Below, piece after piece: positions 26,535 to 34,510 of a stretch of 64,000 bases of DNA (positions are counted from its first letter, which is position 1; every line of letters starts with the position of its first letter). The position numbers and the translations under genes were made by a program. The notes under the pieces were generated by a model. That model was not told the DNA's origin. It saw nothing but the letters and a program-made list of their open reading frames with translations, and made no database searches. Location of the stretch: assembly GCA_031459935.1 (NCBI GenBank), contig JAVKHN010000002.1, positions 1 to 64,000 of the forward strand, in the 5' to 3' direction. The stretch is from Sysuimicrobium calidum. Its GTDB lineage: Bacteria > Sysuimicrobiota > Sysuimicrobiia > Sysuimicrobiales > Sysuimicrobiaceae.

Positions 26535-27035
26535 TCACCTCCCCCCAGCGGCGGCCGGTGCGCCTCCCCGCATCATTCGCGCCGCCGACCGGATGGCGTT
26601 CACGATGTGCTGGTACCCAGTACACCGGCACAAGTTCCCCTCCAGCCCGTGCCGGATCTCATCGTCCGTGGGATTCGGATTGCGTTGCAGGAGATCCAGG
26701 GCTGTCAGCATCATCCCGGGCGTGCAGAACCCACACTGCAGGCCGTGCTCCTCCCAGAAGGCCTGCTGGATGGGGTGGAGTTCCCCATCCCGGGCGAGCC
26801 CCTCCACGGTGGTGATCTCAGCGCCGTCCGCCTGGACCGCGAGAACCGTGCAGGACTTCACCGCCTTGCCGTTCAGGAGAACCGTGCAGGCCCCGCAGCT
26901 GGAGGTGTCACAGCCCACGTGGGTCCCTGTGAGCCCCAGGTGCTCCCGGAGGAAGTACACCAGCAGGGTGCGGGGCTCCACGTCCTGTGTGTAGGCCTTT
27001 CCGTTCACCCGTACCGTGACGTTCACCTTCACCAC
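26535..27035 (-). CDS. coxS: 2Fe-2S small subunit, CoxS family
   Basis: Electron-transfer subunit with two [2Fe-2S] clusters. 166 residues. The first cluster is at GCDTSSCGACTVLLNGKAVKSC (residues ~41-62) and the second at CGFCTPGMM and CRCTGYQHIV (~100-140). The start given is a GTG directly after a GAGGAG tract; a GTG at 27026 has better spacing. First gene of the operon, 6 nt before coxL. Confidence 0.94.
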   Translation of the reverse strand: MVKVNVTVRVNGKAYTQDVEPRTLLVYFLREHLGLTGTHVGCDTSSCGACTVLLNGKAVKSCTVLAVQADGAEITTVEGLARDGELHPIQQAFWEEHGLQCGFCTPGMMLTALDLLQRNPNPTDDEIRHGLEGNLCRCTGYQHIVNAIRSAARMMRGGAPAAAGGR

Positions 27036-27243
27036 CTCCTCTACGTGTCCTCCCTTGTCCGTGGAGAATCACACAAGCACTCCACCCCTTCCTCCCATCT
27101 CCGCCGGTAGGGCTCTCACCCCCCGCTCATGGACTCATGGAAACGGTGAATTTCCCTGTCCTTCGCAGGGAGGACTCTTCTCCATCGCCCGCAGAACTCC
27201 TCCACGAGAAGAGCCCAAATCCCCTCTGAGGAGGCCCGGAAGC

Positions 27244-27759
27244 ATGCGTCGGCTGGCGTGGTGGGGAATCCTGCTCCTCCTGGGTCTGGGAGCGGTGGCC
27301 CTTTGGTGGGGCTGGCCCCGGGAGGAACCCACCCTGGTGTACTTCGTGCACTGGGAGGAGAAGTGCAACGTCGGTCGCCTCGCGCCCGGCCTCCGGATAG
27401 CCCGCGGCCGAACTCCGACGGAGCGCCTGGCGCACGCCCTTCGGTCTCTCCTGGAAGGGCCGAACCCGGAGGAGCAGGGGATGGGCTACAGCTCGGAGAT
27501 CCCCTCCGGAACCCGGCTCCTCAGCGTGCGCATTGAGCGCGGGGTCGCGTACGTCAACCTGAGCCGGGAATTCGAGCGGGGAGGGGGAAGCACCAGCATG
27601 CTGGCCCGGGTCCACCAGGTCGTCTATACGGCAACCCGCATACGCGGCGTGGACGCGGTCCAGATCCTCCTCGAGGGACGTCTCCAAGAGACCCTGGGAG
27701 GCGAGGGCGTCTTCATCGGCACGCCCCTCCGCAGGCCTCCCTCAGCACCGGAATTCTGA
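27244..27759 (+). CDS. GerMN-domain lipoprotein-like/membrane-anchored protein
   Basis: 171 residues from the ATG at 27244. An N-terminal helix (WWGILLLLGLGAVALWWGW) anchors it, and the rest is a GerMN domain: LVYFVHWEEKCNVGRLAPGLR, ERLAHALRSLLEGPNPEEQG, LLSVRIERGVAYVNLSREF and AVQILLEGR. GerMN domains occur in Bacillus GerM and in many Gram-positive envelope proteins; their ligand is not established. There is no lipobox cysteine at the helix end. The segment before it (27036-27243) is a divergent spacer shared with coxS. Confidence 0.8.
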   Translation: MRRLAWWGILLLLGLGAVALWWGWPREEPTLVYFVHWEEKCNVGRLAPGLRIARGRTPTERLAHALRSLLEGPNPEEQGMGYSSEIPSGTRLLSVRIERGVAYVNLSREFERGGGSTSMLARVHQVVYTATRIRGVDAVQILLEGRLQETLGGEGVFIGTPLRRPPSAPEF

Positions 27760-27796
27760 ATTCCCTAGCGTCACCCCCGGCCCCTCTGAAGCCGAG

Positions 27797-27826
27797 TTGA
27801 ATTGATGTAAATTTATGCTCTAAGAT
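27797..27826 (+). promoter_or_regulatory. Putative promoter of the G5/3D gene
   Basis: TTGAAT at 27797-27802, an 18-nt spacer and TAAGAT at 27821-27826, in a locally AT-rich patch. It leaves an 80-nt leader before the ATG at 27913. I looked for a c-di-AMP riboswitch, known before rpf/yabE-like genes, and did not see one. Confidence 0.5.
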
Positions 27827-27912
27827 CATCCCAGTTGTACAGGTAAATATTCCGATCGCCTAGCCGTTTGTCGGGCTGTGGTCCCGCATACGGACAGCGC
27901 GGGAGGGGATCA

Positions 27913-28887
27913 ATGCGCCTTTCCTGGCACCGTGGGATCGTACAGATGATGATGGCCGGGCTGGTTCTGGCCACGGGCCTACGCGGGGCCGCGGAGGAAG
28001 GGGTGGTGGTGGAGTTGGAGGTGGACGGTCGCGTGGAGGCGATGCTCACCCGCTCCCAAACCGTGGGAGAGCTCCTCTTGGAACGGCAGATCCGCATTCG
28101 ACCGGAAGATGCGGTCTTTCCGCCCCTCTCCACACCCCTTGCGCCCGGAATCCGGGTGGTGGTGGTACGGGCGATTTCCGTGCGGGTTCGGGTGGACGGG
28201 AAGGTCCACGCGTTGCGCACCATCGCCCGGACACCCCGGGAAGTCCTGGAGGCTGCAGGGATCCGTCTTCAGCCCTTGGACCGGGTGTCTCCCCCCCTGA
28301 ACGCACTGCTGGAGAGCGGGAGCGAGATCCGGGTGCAGCGGGTGCGGGAGGAGATCGAGGTGGTGCGCGAGACCGTTCCCTTTCCCGTGGCGTACCGGTT
28401 GGGGCGGGTGCTGTTCGTCCGGGGAGCGGAGGTGATCCAACCCGGCCGGCTGGGCTTGGTCGAGCACATCTACCGGGTCACCCGGGTGGACGGACAGGTG
28501 GTTCGCCGCGAGCGGGTCGGTCAGCGGGTGGTCCGCCCGCCGCAGCCCCGGGTGGTGCGTGTCGGGCGCGGGTACGTCCCCTCCCGCGGGGAGCTGAGCC
28601 GCCGGCCCTCTCTGGTGGTGACCGCGAGCGCCTATGCCCCGTACGGGGATCGAGGGGTGGATGGGGTGACCGCCACGGGCCTGCGAGCCCGCCACGGGGT
28701 GATCGCGGTGGATCCACGGGTGATCCCGCTGGGAAGCGTGGTGTACGTGGAGGGGTACGGGACCGCCATCGCCGCGGACACCGGGGGAGCCATCCGGGGG
28801 CTGCGCATTGACGTGTGCTTCAACTCCGTACGGGAGGCCCTGCGGTGGGGCCGGCGTCGGGTCCGGGTGTGGATCCTGGGCCGATGA
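27913..28887 (+). CDS. G5 and 3D domain-containing cell-wall protein (YabE/RpfB-like)
   Basis: Secreted wall hydrolase-type protein. 324 residues from the ATG at 27913. Order of parts: signal segment (IVQMMMAGLVLATGLRGAAEE), two DUF348/ubiquitin-like repeats (VVVELEVDGRVEAMLTRSQTVGELL; VRVRVDGKVHALRTIARTPREVL), a G5 segment (EEIEVVRETVPFPVAYR...HIYRVTRVDGQVVRRE), then a 3D domain with the three aspartates: VDGVTATGLRARHGVIAVDP, GTAIAADTGGAI and RIDVCFNS. 3D domains are lytic-transglycosylase-like. Located just before rsmA, as yabE is in Bacillus. Confidence 0.9.
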   Translation: MRLSWHRGIVQMMMAGLVLATGLRGAAEEGVVVELEVDGRVEAMLTRSQTVGELLLERQIRIRPEDAVFPPLSTPLAPGIRVVVVRAISVRVRVDGKVHALRTIARTPREVLEAAGIRLQPLDRVSPPLNALLESGSEIRVQRVREEIEVVRETVPFPVAYRLGRVLFVRGAEVIQPGRLGLVEHIYRVTRVDGQVVRRERVGQRVVRPPQPRVVRVGRGYVPSRGELSRRPSLVVTASAYAPYGDRGVDGVTATGLRARHGVIAVDPRVIPLGSVVYVEGYGTAIAADTGGAIRGLRIDVCFNSVREALRWGRRRVRVWILGR

Positions 28888-28913
28888 TCCGTCTTTCCCT
28901 AAAATAGATAAAG

Positions 28914-29801
28914 ATGGGATGGTTGAGGCGTGCGCTCCACACGACCCTCCGCCGCCATCGCCTGCAGCCCAAGCGGAGACTGGGGCAGCACTTCCTCGTG
29001 GATTCCCGGGTTCTGGAGCACATCGTGGCTGTGGCGGATCTGGGACCCCAGGATGCGGTGCTGGAGGTGGGGGCCGGGACGGGGACCTTGACGGAGCAGC
29101 TGGCCCGACGCGCGGGCTGGGTGGTGGCGGTAGAGGTGGACCCTGCCCTCCGGTCCGTGTTGCAGGAGCGGGTCTCCAGCTACCCCAACGTGCGGATCGT
29201 GCAGGGGGACATCCTCGCCCTAGACCTGCGGACCCTCTTCCCTCCAGGGTTTGTCCGGAAGGTGGTGAGCAACCTTCCCTATCAGATCGCCTCGCCGCTC
29301 ACCGTGCGCCTGCTGCAGGAGGTCCCGGACCTGGAGCGGCTGGTGCTCATGGTCCAACGGGAGGTGGCGGAACGCATGGTCGCCTGTCCGGGGACGAAGG
29401 ATTACGGGCTGTTGAGCCTGCTCGTCCAGTACCGGGCCCAGGTGGAAATCGTCCTGCGGATCCCGCCCCGCGCTTTCCTGCCGCCGCCCAAAGTACACTC
29501 CGCGGTGGTGGTCCTGCGGCCGCACCCTCCCCCCGGCCCGGTGGATGAGGCCTTGGTGTTCCGGGTGATCCGGGCGGCCTTTGCCCACCGTCGCAAGCAG
29601 CTCCGGAATGCCCTCCGGACCCTAGGGATTCCTCCGGCGGTCCTGGAAGCGGCGGCGGAAGCCGCGAACGTGGCGCTCCACCGGCGCGGGGAGACGCTTT
29701 CCCTCCGGGAGTTCCTGGCGCTCGCGGAGGCCCTGGCCCGATTCGGATGCCCCACCTCCGCCCCGGACGTACCCCCAGCAGGGGATTCCCAAGCGCGTTA
29801 A
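28914..29801 (+). CDS. rsmA: 16S rRNA adenine(1518/1519)-N6 dimethyltransferase
   Basis: Dimethylates two adjacent adenines of helix 45 in 16S rRNA. 295 residues. Conserved features are RLGQHFLVDSRVLEHIV, SAM motif VLEVGAGTGTLTEQLA, and the catalytic VVSNLPYQIASPL (NLPY). No clear ribosome site precedes the ATG; a TAAAAT at 28900-28905 lies so close that a near-leaderless transcript is possible. The stop overlaps the convergent LCP gene stop in a TTAA. Confidence 0.95.
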   Translation: MGWLRRALHTTLRRHRLQPKRRLGQHFLVDSRVLEHIVAVADLGPQDAVLEVGAGTGTLTEQLARRAGWVVAVEVDPALRSVLQERVSSYPNVRIVQGDILALDLRTLFPPGFVRKVVSNLPYQIASPLTVRLLQEVPDLERLVLMVQREVAERMVACPGTKDYGLLSLLVQYRAQVEIVLRIPPRAFLPPPKVHSAVVVLRPHPPPGPVDEALVFRVIRAAFAHRRKQLRNALRTLGIPPAVLEAAAEAANVALHRRGETLSLREFLALAEALARFGCPTSAPDVPPAGDSQAR

Positions 29802-31051
29802 GGGGTGATGGATCGCCGGGCGAGGAGGCGGCGGTGCGCGTAGTCCCTCCCCACGAGCACCGTGAGATCTGCGTGCATGACCTGGGTGGGGCGGGTGGCG
29901 AGCGCCCCGGTTCCCAGCATCTCCCGCACCGCCTGGGCGAGGCGCGCATCTCCGCGGTGGGAGACGATGGCGGTCTGGTTCCGGGGCCGGGGGGCGACAT
30001 CCACCCGGACTACGGGGAATCCCATCCGTTCAAGCCGTGCGGCGACCTCCCGCGCCATGCCCGGCACCTCGCTCGCGTTCAGGACCTCCACCCGGGTCTG
30101 CGCCACCGCTTGCGGATCCAGACCGTAGAACATCTCCAGCACCAGTGCCCGCACCCGGGGTTCGTCCGGCTCCCAGAACAGGGGGGCGAAGCGACCCGGC
30201 AGCGTGGCGGTGCGGATGTGGTCCGTGCCGATCCCGTGCAAAAACCAGCCGAGGGTCAGGACCTTCTGGATGTCGAGGTTGGTGTGGACGCGGGTGCGGA
30301 ACCAGTGGAGGAGCTGCGGAAACCGGAGCACTGTCTGGGGTTCCCGCATCCGCGCGAAGAGGGCCCGGATCACCTTCTGCTGGCGCTGGACCCGCCCGAT
30401 ATCGCCCAGGGCGTCCATGCGGAACCGGGCGTAGCCCATGGCCTGGTCCCCCGTGAGTAGCTGCCGCCCCTTTTTGAGGTTCACGGAGAAGCCCCCCCAC
30501 CAGTCCTGGTAGTGCATGTCCTGTTCCACATCCACCCAGACGCCCCCCACCGCGTCCACGAGTTGGGCGAAGGATTCTGCCCCCATCTTCAGGTAGTAGT
30601 GCACCCGGACGCCCACGAGGTCCTCCACCGCTCGGACGGTGAGGGGGATGCCGCCCAAAGCGTACGAGGCATTGATCTTCGAGGTGCCGTGGTCCGGGAG
30701 GCGCACTCGGGTGTCCCGGGGGATGGAGAGGAACTGCGCGGTGCGGGTGTGCGGGTCGAAGGACATGAGGACCAGGGTATCCGCCCGCGCGAGATCCGGG
30801 ACCACCTGGCGGCGGGTGGTGAGGGTGATGTCTGTGCCGATCAGGAGAACGTTCACACGGTCCCGGAGCCGTAGGGGCCAAGCGAACCGTGGATCCCCGC
30901 TGGAGCGCAGGAGAGAGGAGACTCCCAGGGCCGAGGCGACCCGGGCGAGGTTCCAGGCCAGGAAGCTCCCCAGCGCCAGCAAGACCAGCAATCCCAGCCC
31001 CCGGAGGATCCGTCCCCGGCTCCGACGGGCTCGAAGGGCACGTGGCACCAT
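29798..31051 (-). CDS. LytR-CpsA-Psr family phosphotransferase with LytR_C domain
   Basis: Envelope enzyme attaching lipid-linked anionic polymers to peptidoglycan. 417 residues from the ATG at 31051, which follows GAGGAGGTC. An N-terminal helix (LRGLGLLVLLALGSFLAWNLA) is followed by the LCP domain: VNVLLIGTD, RADTLVLMSFDPHTRTAQFLSIPRDTRV, SKINASYALGG, and GYARFRMDALGDIGRVQRQQKVI (conserved Arg cluster). The C-terminal LytR_C domain begins at VEVLNASEVPGMAREVAARL. The open frame extends upstream to 31246 but that part overlaps the divergent spacer. Confidence 0.92.
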   Translation of the reverse strand: MVPRALRARRSRGRILRGLGLLVLLALGSFLAWNLARVASALGVSSLLRSSGDPRFAWPLRLRDRVNVLLIGTDITLTTRRQVVPDLARADTLVLMSFDPHTRTAQFLSIPRDTRVRLPDHGTSKINASYALGGIPLTVRAVEDLVGVRVHYYLKMGAESFAQLVDAVGGVWVDVEQDMHYQDWWGGFSVNLKKGRQLLTGDQAMGYARFRMDALGDIGRVQRQQKVIRALFARMREPQTVLRFPQLLHWFRTRVHTNLDIQKVLTLGWFLHGIGTDHIRTATLPGRFAPLFWEPDEPRVRALVLEMFYGLDPQAVAQTRVEVLNASEVPGMAREVAARLERMGFPVVRVDVAPRPRNQTAIVSHRGDARLAQAVREMLGTGALATRPTQVMHADLTVLVGRDYAHRRLLARRSITP

Positions 31052-31226
31052 GACCTCCTCGATCTCTGCCGACCCTGCGCAGTTTCCCAGCATAGCGGAT
31101 TTCCCCGCAGCGCACCACTTTCGGATCTCCCCACCGTCCGGTAGGATTCCGAGGGGTTTCCGTCCAAGAATGAGGAGGCATTTGGTTCGAGGAGGGGCGA
31201 GGCATGATCCTCCGAGGGAGGTTGCA

Positions 31227-32096
31227 GTGAAGGAGCTGCGGCTCAACGCCTATGCAAAGGTCAACCTGACCCTCGACGTCATCGGCCGGCGCCCGGACGG
31301 TTACCACGAAGTCGTCACGGTGCTGCACACCCTCGAGCTTCACGACGTCGTGATCCTGCGGGAGGCGGAGCGGGGCATCACGGTGCGGTGCGATCACCGG
31401 GCGGTGCCCACGGATGAGCAGAACCTCGTGTTCCGGACCGCGCAGCTGCTCCGGGACACCTATGGGGTGGATCGGAGCATCGAGATCGAGCTTCACAAGC
31501 GCATTCCCCCTGCCTCCGGGCTGGGAGGTGGGTCCTCGGACGCGGCGGTGACCCTTCTGGGACTCGCGCAGCTGTGGAAGCTGCGGCTGGACGGGCGGGA
31601 ACTACTGTCCCTGGCAGCCCAGATCGGCTCGGACGTTCCCTTCTTTCTGGCGGGGGGGGCCGCCCTGGCCACGGGTCGAGGGGAACGACTTCAGTACCTG
31701 CCGACCCTGCCAAGCACATGGGTGGTGCTCCTCTGTCCGGACTTCGGCATCCCCACCGGGTTGGCCTACGAATCCCTGGATCATGGAGGGATCACGCACC
31801 GTCCGGACACGGAGGGGACCATCCAGGCCCTGCGGGCAGGGGATGTCCGGGGGGTGGCGGCCCGGCTGAGCAACGTTTTCACGCCCTTGGTGTGCGCCCA
31901 CCATCCCCTGGTGGCGGAGCTCCTGGAGCGCCTGAGGGATGCGGGGGCTCTGGGAGCTTCCATGACCGGTACGGGGCCCACGGTGTTCGGCCTGTTCGTG
32001 GAGGAGGAAGCGGCCCGCGGGGCGGTCCAGACCCTCTCCGGCACCTTCCCTGGACAGGTGATCCTCACCCGAACCTTCGCGGAGCTGGAGCGGTGA
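31227..32096 (+). CDS. ispE: 4-diphosphocytidyl-2-C-methyl-D-erythritol kinase
   Basis: GHMP kinase of the MEP isoprenoid pathway. 289 residues from the GTG at 31227, preceded by GAGGGAGG. N-terminal LNAYAKVNLTLDVIGRRPDGYHEV, phosphate loop PPASGLGGGSSDAAVTL and C-terminal GASMTGTGPTVFGLF. The frame is open upstream to 30639 on the opposite strand of the LCP gene; that part is not coding. The stop overlaps the start of a nucleotidyltransferase and purR follows, as in many Bacillota. ispD and ispF are at 45.6-46.8 kb. Confidence 0.95.
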   Translation: MKELRLNAYAKVNLTLDVIGRRPDGYHEVVTVLHTLELHDVVILREAERGITVRCDHRAVPTDEQNLVFRTAQLLRDTYGVDRSIEIELHKRIPPASGLGGGSSDAAVTLLGLAQLWKLRLDGRELLSLAAQIGSDVPFFLAGGAALATGRGERLQYLPTLPSTWVVLLCPDFGIPTGLAYESLDHGGITHRPDTEGTIQALRAGDVRGVAARLSNVFTPLVCAHHPLVAELLERLRDAGALGASMTGTGPTVFGLFVEEEAARGAVQTLSGTFPGQVILTRTFAELER

Positions 32097-32854
32097 GAGT
32101 GGACGTGGTGGTTCTGGCAGGGGGTGGGGGGGAGGAAGGTCTCCCGGAGGGGCTGCCCAACAAAGCGTTCCTGCCCATCGCCGGGATCCCCATGGTGGAG
32201 CGGGTGATGCGGGCGGTACGGGCCGCTCCCGGGGTGGGACGCATCGCTCTCGTGGGGCCCGCAGACCTCCCGGAGGGGGTGCGGGGCCTGTGCGATCTTT
32301 GGATCCCGGACACCCAGGATCTCCTCGGAAACGCCTTGGCGGGGCTGAGGGCCTTGAGCCCGGCTCCATGGGTCCTCCTTGTGGCCTCGGACCTTCCGCT
32401 CCTCACCCCTCAGGCCCTCTCCGAGTTCCTCGACCAGTGCCGCGAAGAGGAGGTGGAGGTGTACTACCCCGTTGTCCCCCGCGCGGTGGTGGAGGCCGCG
32501 TTCCCCGGGCTCCGCAAGACCTATGTGCGCACGGCGGAGGGGGTGTTCACGGGCGGGGGGGTGGTCCTCGTGCGTTCCGGAATCCTCCAGCGCCTTGAGC
32601 CTGTGATCCGGCAGGTGATAGAGATCCGGAAGAATCCGGCCCGGCTGGCGAGTCTGTTCGGCCCCCAGTACGTGGTGAAGTACGTGCTCGGGCGGCTCCG
32701 CATCGCGGAACTGGAGGAGCGGGTTCAGGCGATCGCGGGGATCCGGGGCAAGGCGGTGGTCTGCCATCGGCCGGAGCTTGCAGTGGACGTGGACCTGAAT
32801 CGGCCGGAGGCTCTGCAGCGGATCGAGCAGGCCTTCGGGGCTCAGGACGGATAG
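32093..32854 (+). CDS. MobA-like NTP transferase domain protein
   Basis: Sugar-phosphate- or molybdopterin-type nucleotidyltransferase of unknown substrate. 253 residues, GTG start overlapping the ispE stop. N-terminal signature VVVLAGGGGEEGLPEGLPNKAFLPIAGIPM, then LLVASDLPLLTPQALSEFL with the metal-binding Asp. The C-terminal ~100 residues include a VKYVLGRLRIAELEERV segment common in the small family found between ispE and purR. No clear role; its position suggests a link to isoprenoid or envelope precursors, but this is weak. Confidence 0.78.
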   Translation: MRVDVVVLAGGGGEEGLPEGLPNKAFLPIAGIPMVERVMRAVRAAPGVGRIALVGPADLPEGVRGLCDLWIPDTQDLLGNALAGLRALSPAPWVLLVASDLPLLTPQALSEFLDQCREEEVEVYYPVVPRAVVEAAFPGLRKTYVRTAEGVFTGGGVVLVRSGILQRLEPVIRQVIEIRKNPARLASLFGPQYVVKYVLGRLRIAELEERVQAIAGIRGKAVVCHRPELAVDVDLNRPEALQRIEQAFGAQDG

Positions 32855-33748
32855 GTGAAGATGGCCAGGGGATCGGAATCCCGAGAAGTCATGGGTACCG
32901 TGCGGGGAGGCACGACAGGCTCCCCCCGCCTCCGCCGGGGGGAGCGCATGCTGTACATCGCGCATCTGCTGCGGGCGGAGCCCTACAAGGTGTACTCCCT
33001 GAACGTGTTCATGCAGTTGCTGGGGGTCGCGAAGTCCACCGTCAGCGAGGATGTCGCGGCCCTGCGGGTGGCCTTTCAGCGGTTCGGGCTGGGTCGGATC
33101 GAGACCCTGGCGGGAGCCGCGGGAGGCGTGCGCTATGTCCCGGAGCGGGACCCGCGCCGCATCCGGGTGGTCGCAGAGGAGCTGAGTGCCAAGCTGAGTA
33201 CCCCGCACCGTCTTCTGCCCGGTGGATTCCTCTACACCACGGATCTCCTCTCCACACCCTCCATCGTGGAGCAGGTGGGGGAGGCGTTCGCCACGTACTT
33301 CGGCGATCGCCGGCCCGACGTGGTCCTGACCATGGAGGTCAAGGGGATCCCCGTAGCCTTCATGACCGCCCGGGCCTTCAACGTGCCCCTGGTGACCATC
33401 CGGCGGGCGGGTCGTGTCACGGAAGGTCCCGCGGTGACCGTGAACTACCTCTCCGGTTCGTCCCGCATGGTCCAGCAGATGAGCCTCCCCCTCCGGGCCA
33501 TCCGGGAAGGCCAGCGGGTCCTGTTCGTTGACGACTTCCTGCGGGGGGGAGGGACGGTGCGGGGGATGTACGATCTCATGCGGGAGTTCCGTGCGGAGGT
33601 GGTGGGAGTCGGGGTGTTCATCGCCTCGCGGGAACCGCGGGAGAAGCTGGTGGAGGATTACTTCGCCCTCCTGGTGTTCGAGGGTACGGACGAACGGGGC
33701 GGGCCGGTGGTCCGGCCGAGCGACGCGGTACTCGCCCTTCCCGCCTGA
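32855..33748 (+). CDS. purR: Purine operon repressor PurR (Bacillus type)
   Basis: PRPP-sensing transcriptional repressor. 297 residues from a GTG at 32855; an ATG at 32861 or 32891 may be the real start because the conserved part begins at RRGERMLYIAHLL. The winged-helix segment (LNVFMQLLGVAKSTVSEDVAALRVAF) is followed by a phosphoribosyltransferase fold with the PRPP loop RVLFVDDFLRGGGTVRGMYDLM near residue 225. It directly follows the nucleotidyltransferase gene. Confidence 0.9.
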   Translation: MKMARGSESREVMGTVRGGTTGSPRLRRGERMLYIAHLLRAEPYKVYSLNVFMQLLGVAKSTVSEDVAALRVAFQRFGLGRIETLAGAAGGVRYVPERDPRRIRVVAEELSAKLSTPHRLLPGGFLYTTDLLSTPSIVEQVGEAFATYFGDRRPDVVLTMEVKGIPVAFMTARAFNVPLVTIRRAGRVTEGPAVTVNYLSGSSRMVQQMSLPLRAIREGQRVLFVDDFLRGGGTVRGMYDLMREFRAEVVGVGVFIASREPREKLVEDYFALLVFEGTDERGGPVVRPSDAVLALPA

Positions 33749-33759
33749 CTCCCCGACGG

Positions 33760-33789
33760 TTGCGGGGGAACAGGACCCCCTGCTACAAT
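33760..33789 (+). promoter_or_regulatory. Putative promoter of rplU-rpmA
   Basis: TTGCGG at 33760-33765, an 18-nt spacer and TACAAT at 33784-33789, about 30 nt before the rplU start. Confidence 0.55.
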
Positions 33790-33818
33790 CGGCGCGGTCG
33801 AAGTGAGGAGGGATTGCG

Positions 33819-34133
33819 GTGTATGCGGTGATCGAGTCCGGTGGCAAGCAGGTCCGGGTTCGCGAGGGCGAGGTGGTCCGCCTCGAGAAGCTGGGTGGGC
33901 AGGCGGGGGACGAGGTGGTCCTGGATCGTGTGTTGCTGGTCTCCCAGGGAGAGACGGTGGTGGGAAATCCGTTCGTGAAGGGGGCCCGGGTGGTGGGCCG
34001 GATCGTGGAGCAGGGCAGGTTTCCCAAGATCCTGGTGTTCAAGTTCAAGCCCAAGGTCCGGTACCGCCGCCGGCTCGGGCACCGTCAACCGTACACCGCG
34101 GTGCGCATCGAGCGCATCGAGGTTGGGAGGTGA
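33819..34133 (+). CDS. rplU: 50S ribosomal protein L21
   Basis: Large-subunit protein binding 23S rRNA. 104 residues, GTG start after GAGGAGGG. Typical N-terminus YAVIESGGKQVRVREGE and C-terminal FKFKPKVRYRRRLGHRQPYTAVRIERI. rpmA follows after 7 nt, without the prp protease gene that separates them in most Bacillota. Confidence 0.97.
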   Translation: MYAVIESGGKQVRVREGEVVRLEKLGGQAGDEVVLDRVLLVSQGETVVGNPFVKGARVVGRIVEQGRFPKILVFKFKPKVRYRRRLGHRQPYTAVRIERIEVGR

Positions 34134-34140
34134 GGGGCTA

Positions 34141-34403
34141 TGGCGCAGAAGAAGGCAGGCGGGAGCAGCAGGAACGGCCGCGACAGCGCGGGCCAGCGCC
34201 TGGGCGTGAAGCGGTTCGCGGGACAGTACGTGACCGCGGGCAGCGTCCTCGTGCGCCAGCGGGGAACCCGGTTCTGGCCCGGTCGGAACGTGGGCATCGG
34301 GCGGGACGACACCCTCTTCGCCCTCGTGGACGGGGTGGTGGTCTTCGAGCCCCGGGGGCGGGACCGCCGCCGGGTGAGCGTTCTCCCGGCCCCGCCCGCG
34401 TGA
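34141..34403 (+). CDS. rpmA: 50S ribosomal protein L27
   Basis: Its N-terminus reaches the peptidyl-transferase centre. 87 residues: MAQKKAGGSSRNGRDSAGQRLG is close to the non-Bacillota form, which starts near the mature N-terminus. There is no cleavable N-terminal extension of the Staphylococcus/Bacillus kind. Followed by a hairpin terminator or attenuator before obg. Confidence 0.97.
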
Positions 34404-34424
34404 GGCCCGCTGGTCTCGGGATCC

Positions 34425-34460
34425 GCAGAAGGCCCGGGGGTGTTCCCGGGCCTTCTGCTT
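34425..34460 (+). terminator. Hairpin after rpmA
   Basis: 14-bp stem, arms 34425-34438 and 34445-34458 with a 6-nt loop, followed by TT only. The weak T tract suggests partial termination or an RNA-stability element between rpmA and obg. Confidence 0.6.
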
Positions 34461-34510
34461 GCCGGGAAGGGTTCTCCCTCCGTTCGCGTTGAGCCGGGAG
34501 GGGGAATCGG

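Noticed and set aside
27827..27912. Possible c-di-AMP (ydaO-type) riboswitch before the G5/3D gene
   Set aside because: Such switches occur before rpf/yabE genes, but the 80-nt leader lacks the conserved core and is too short.
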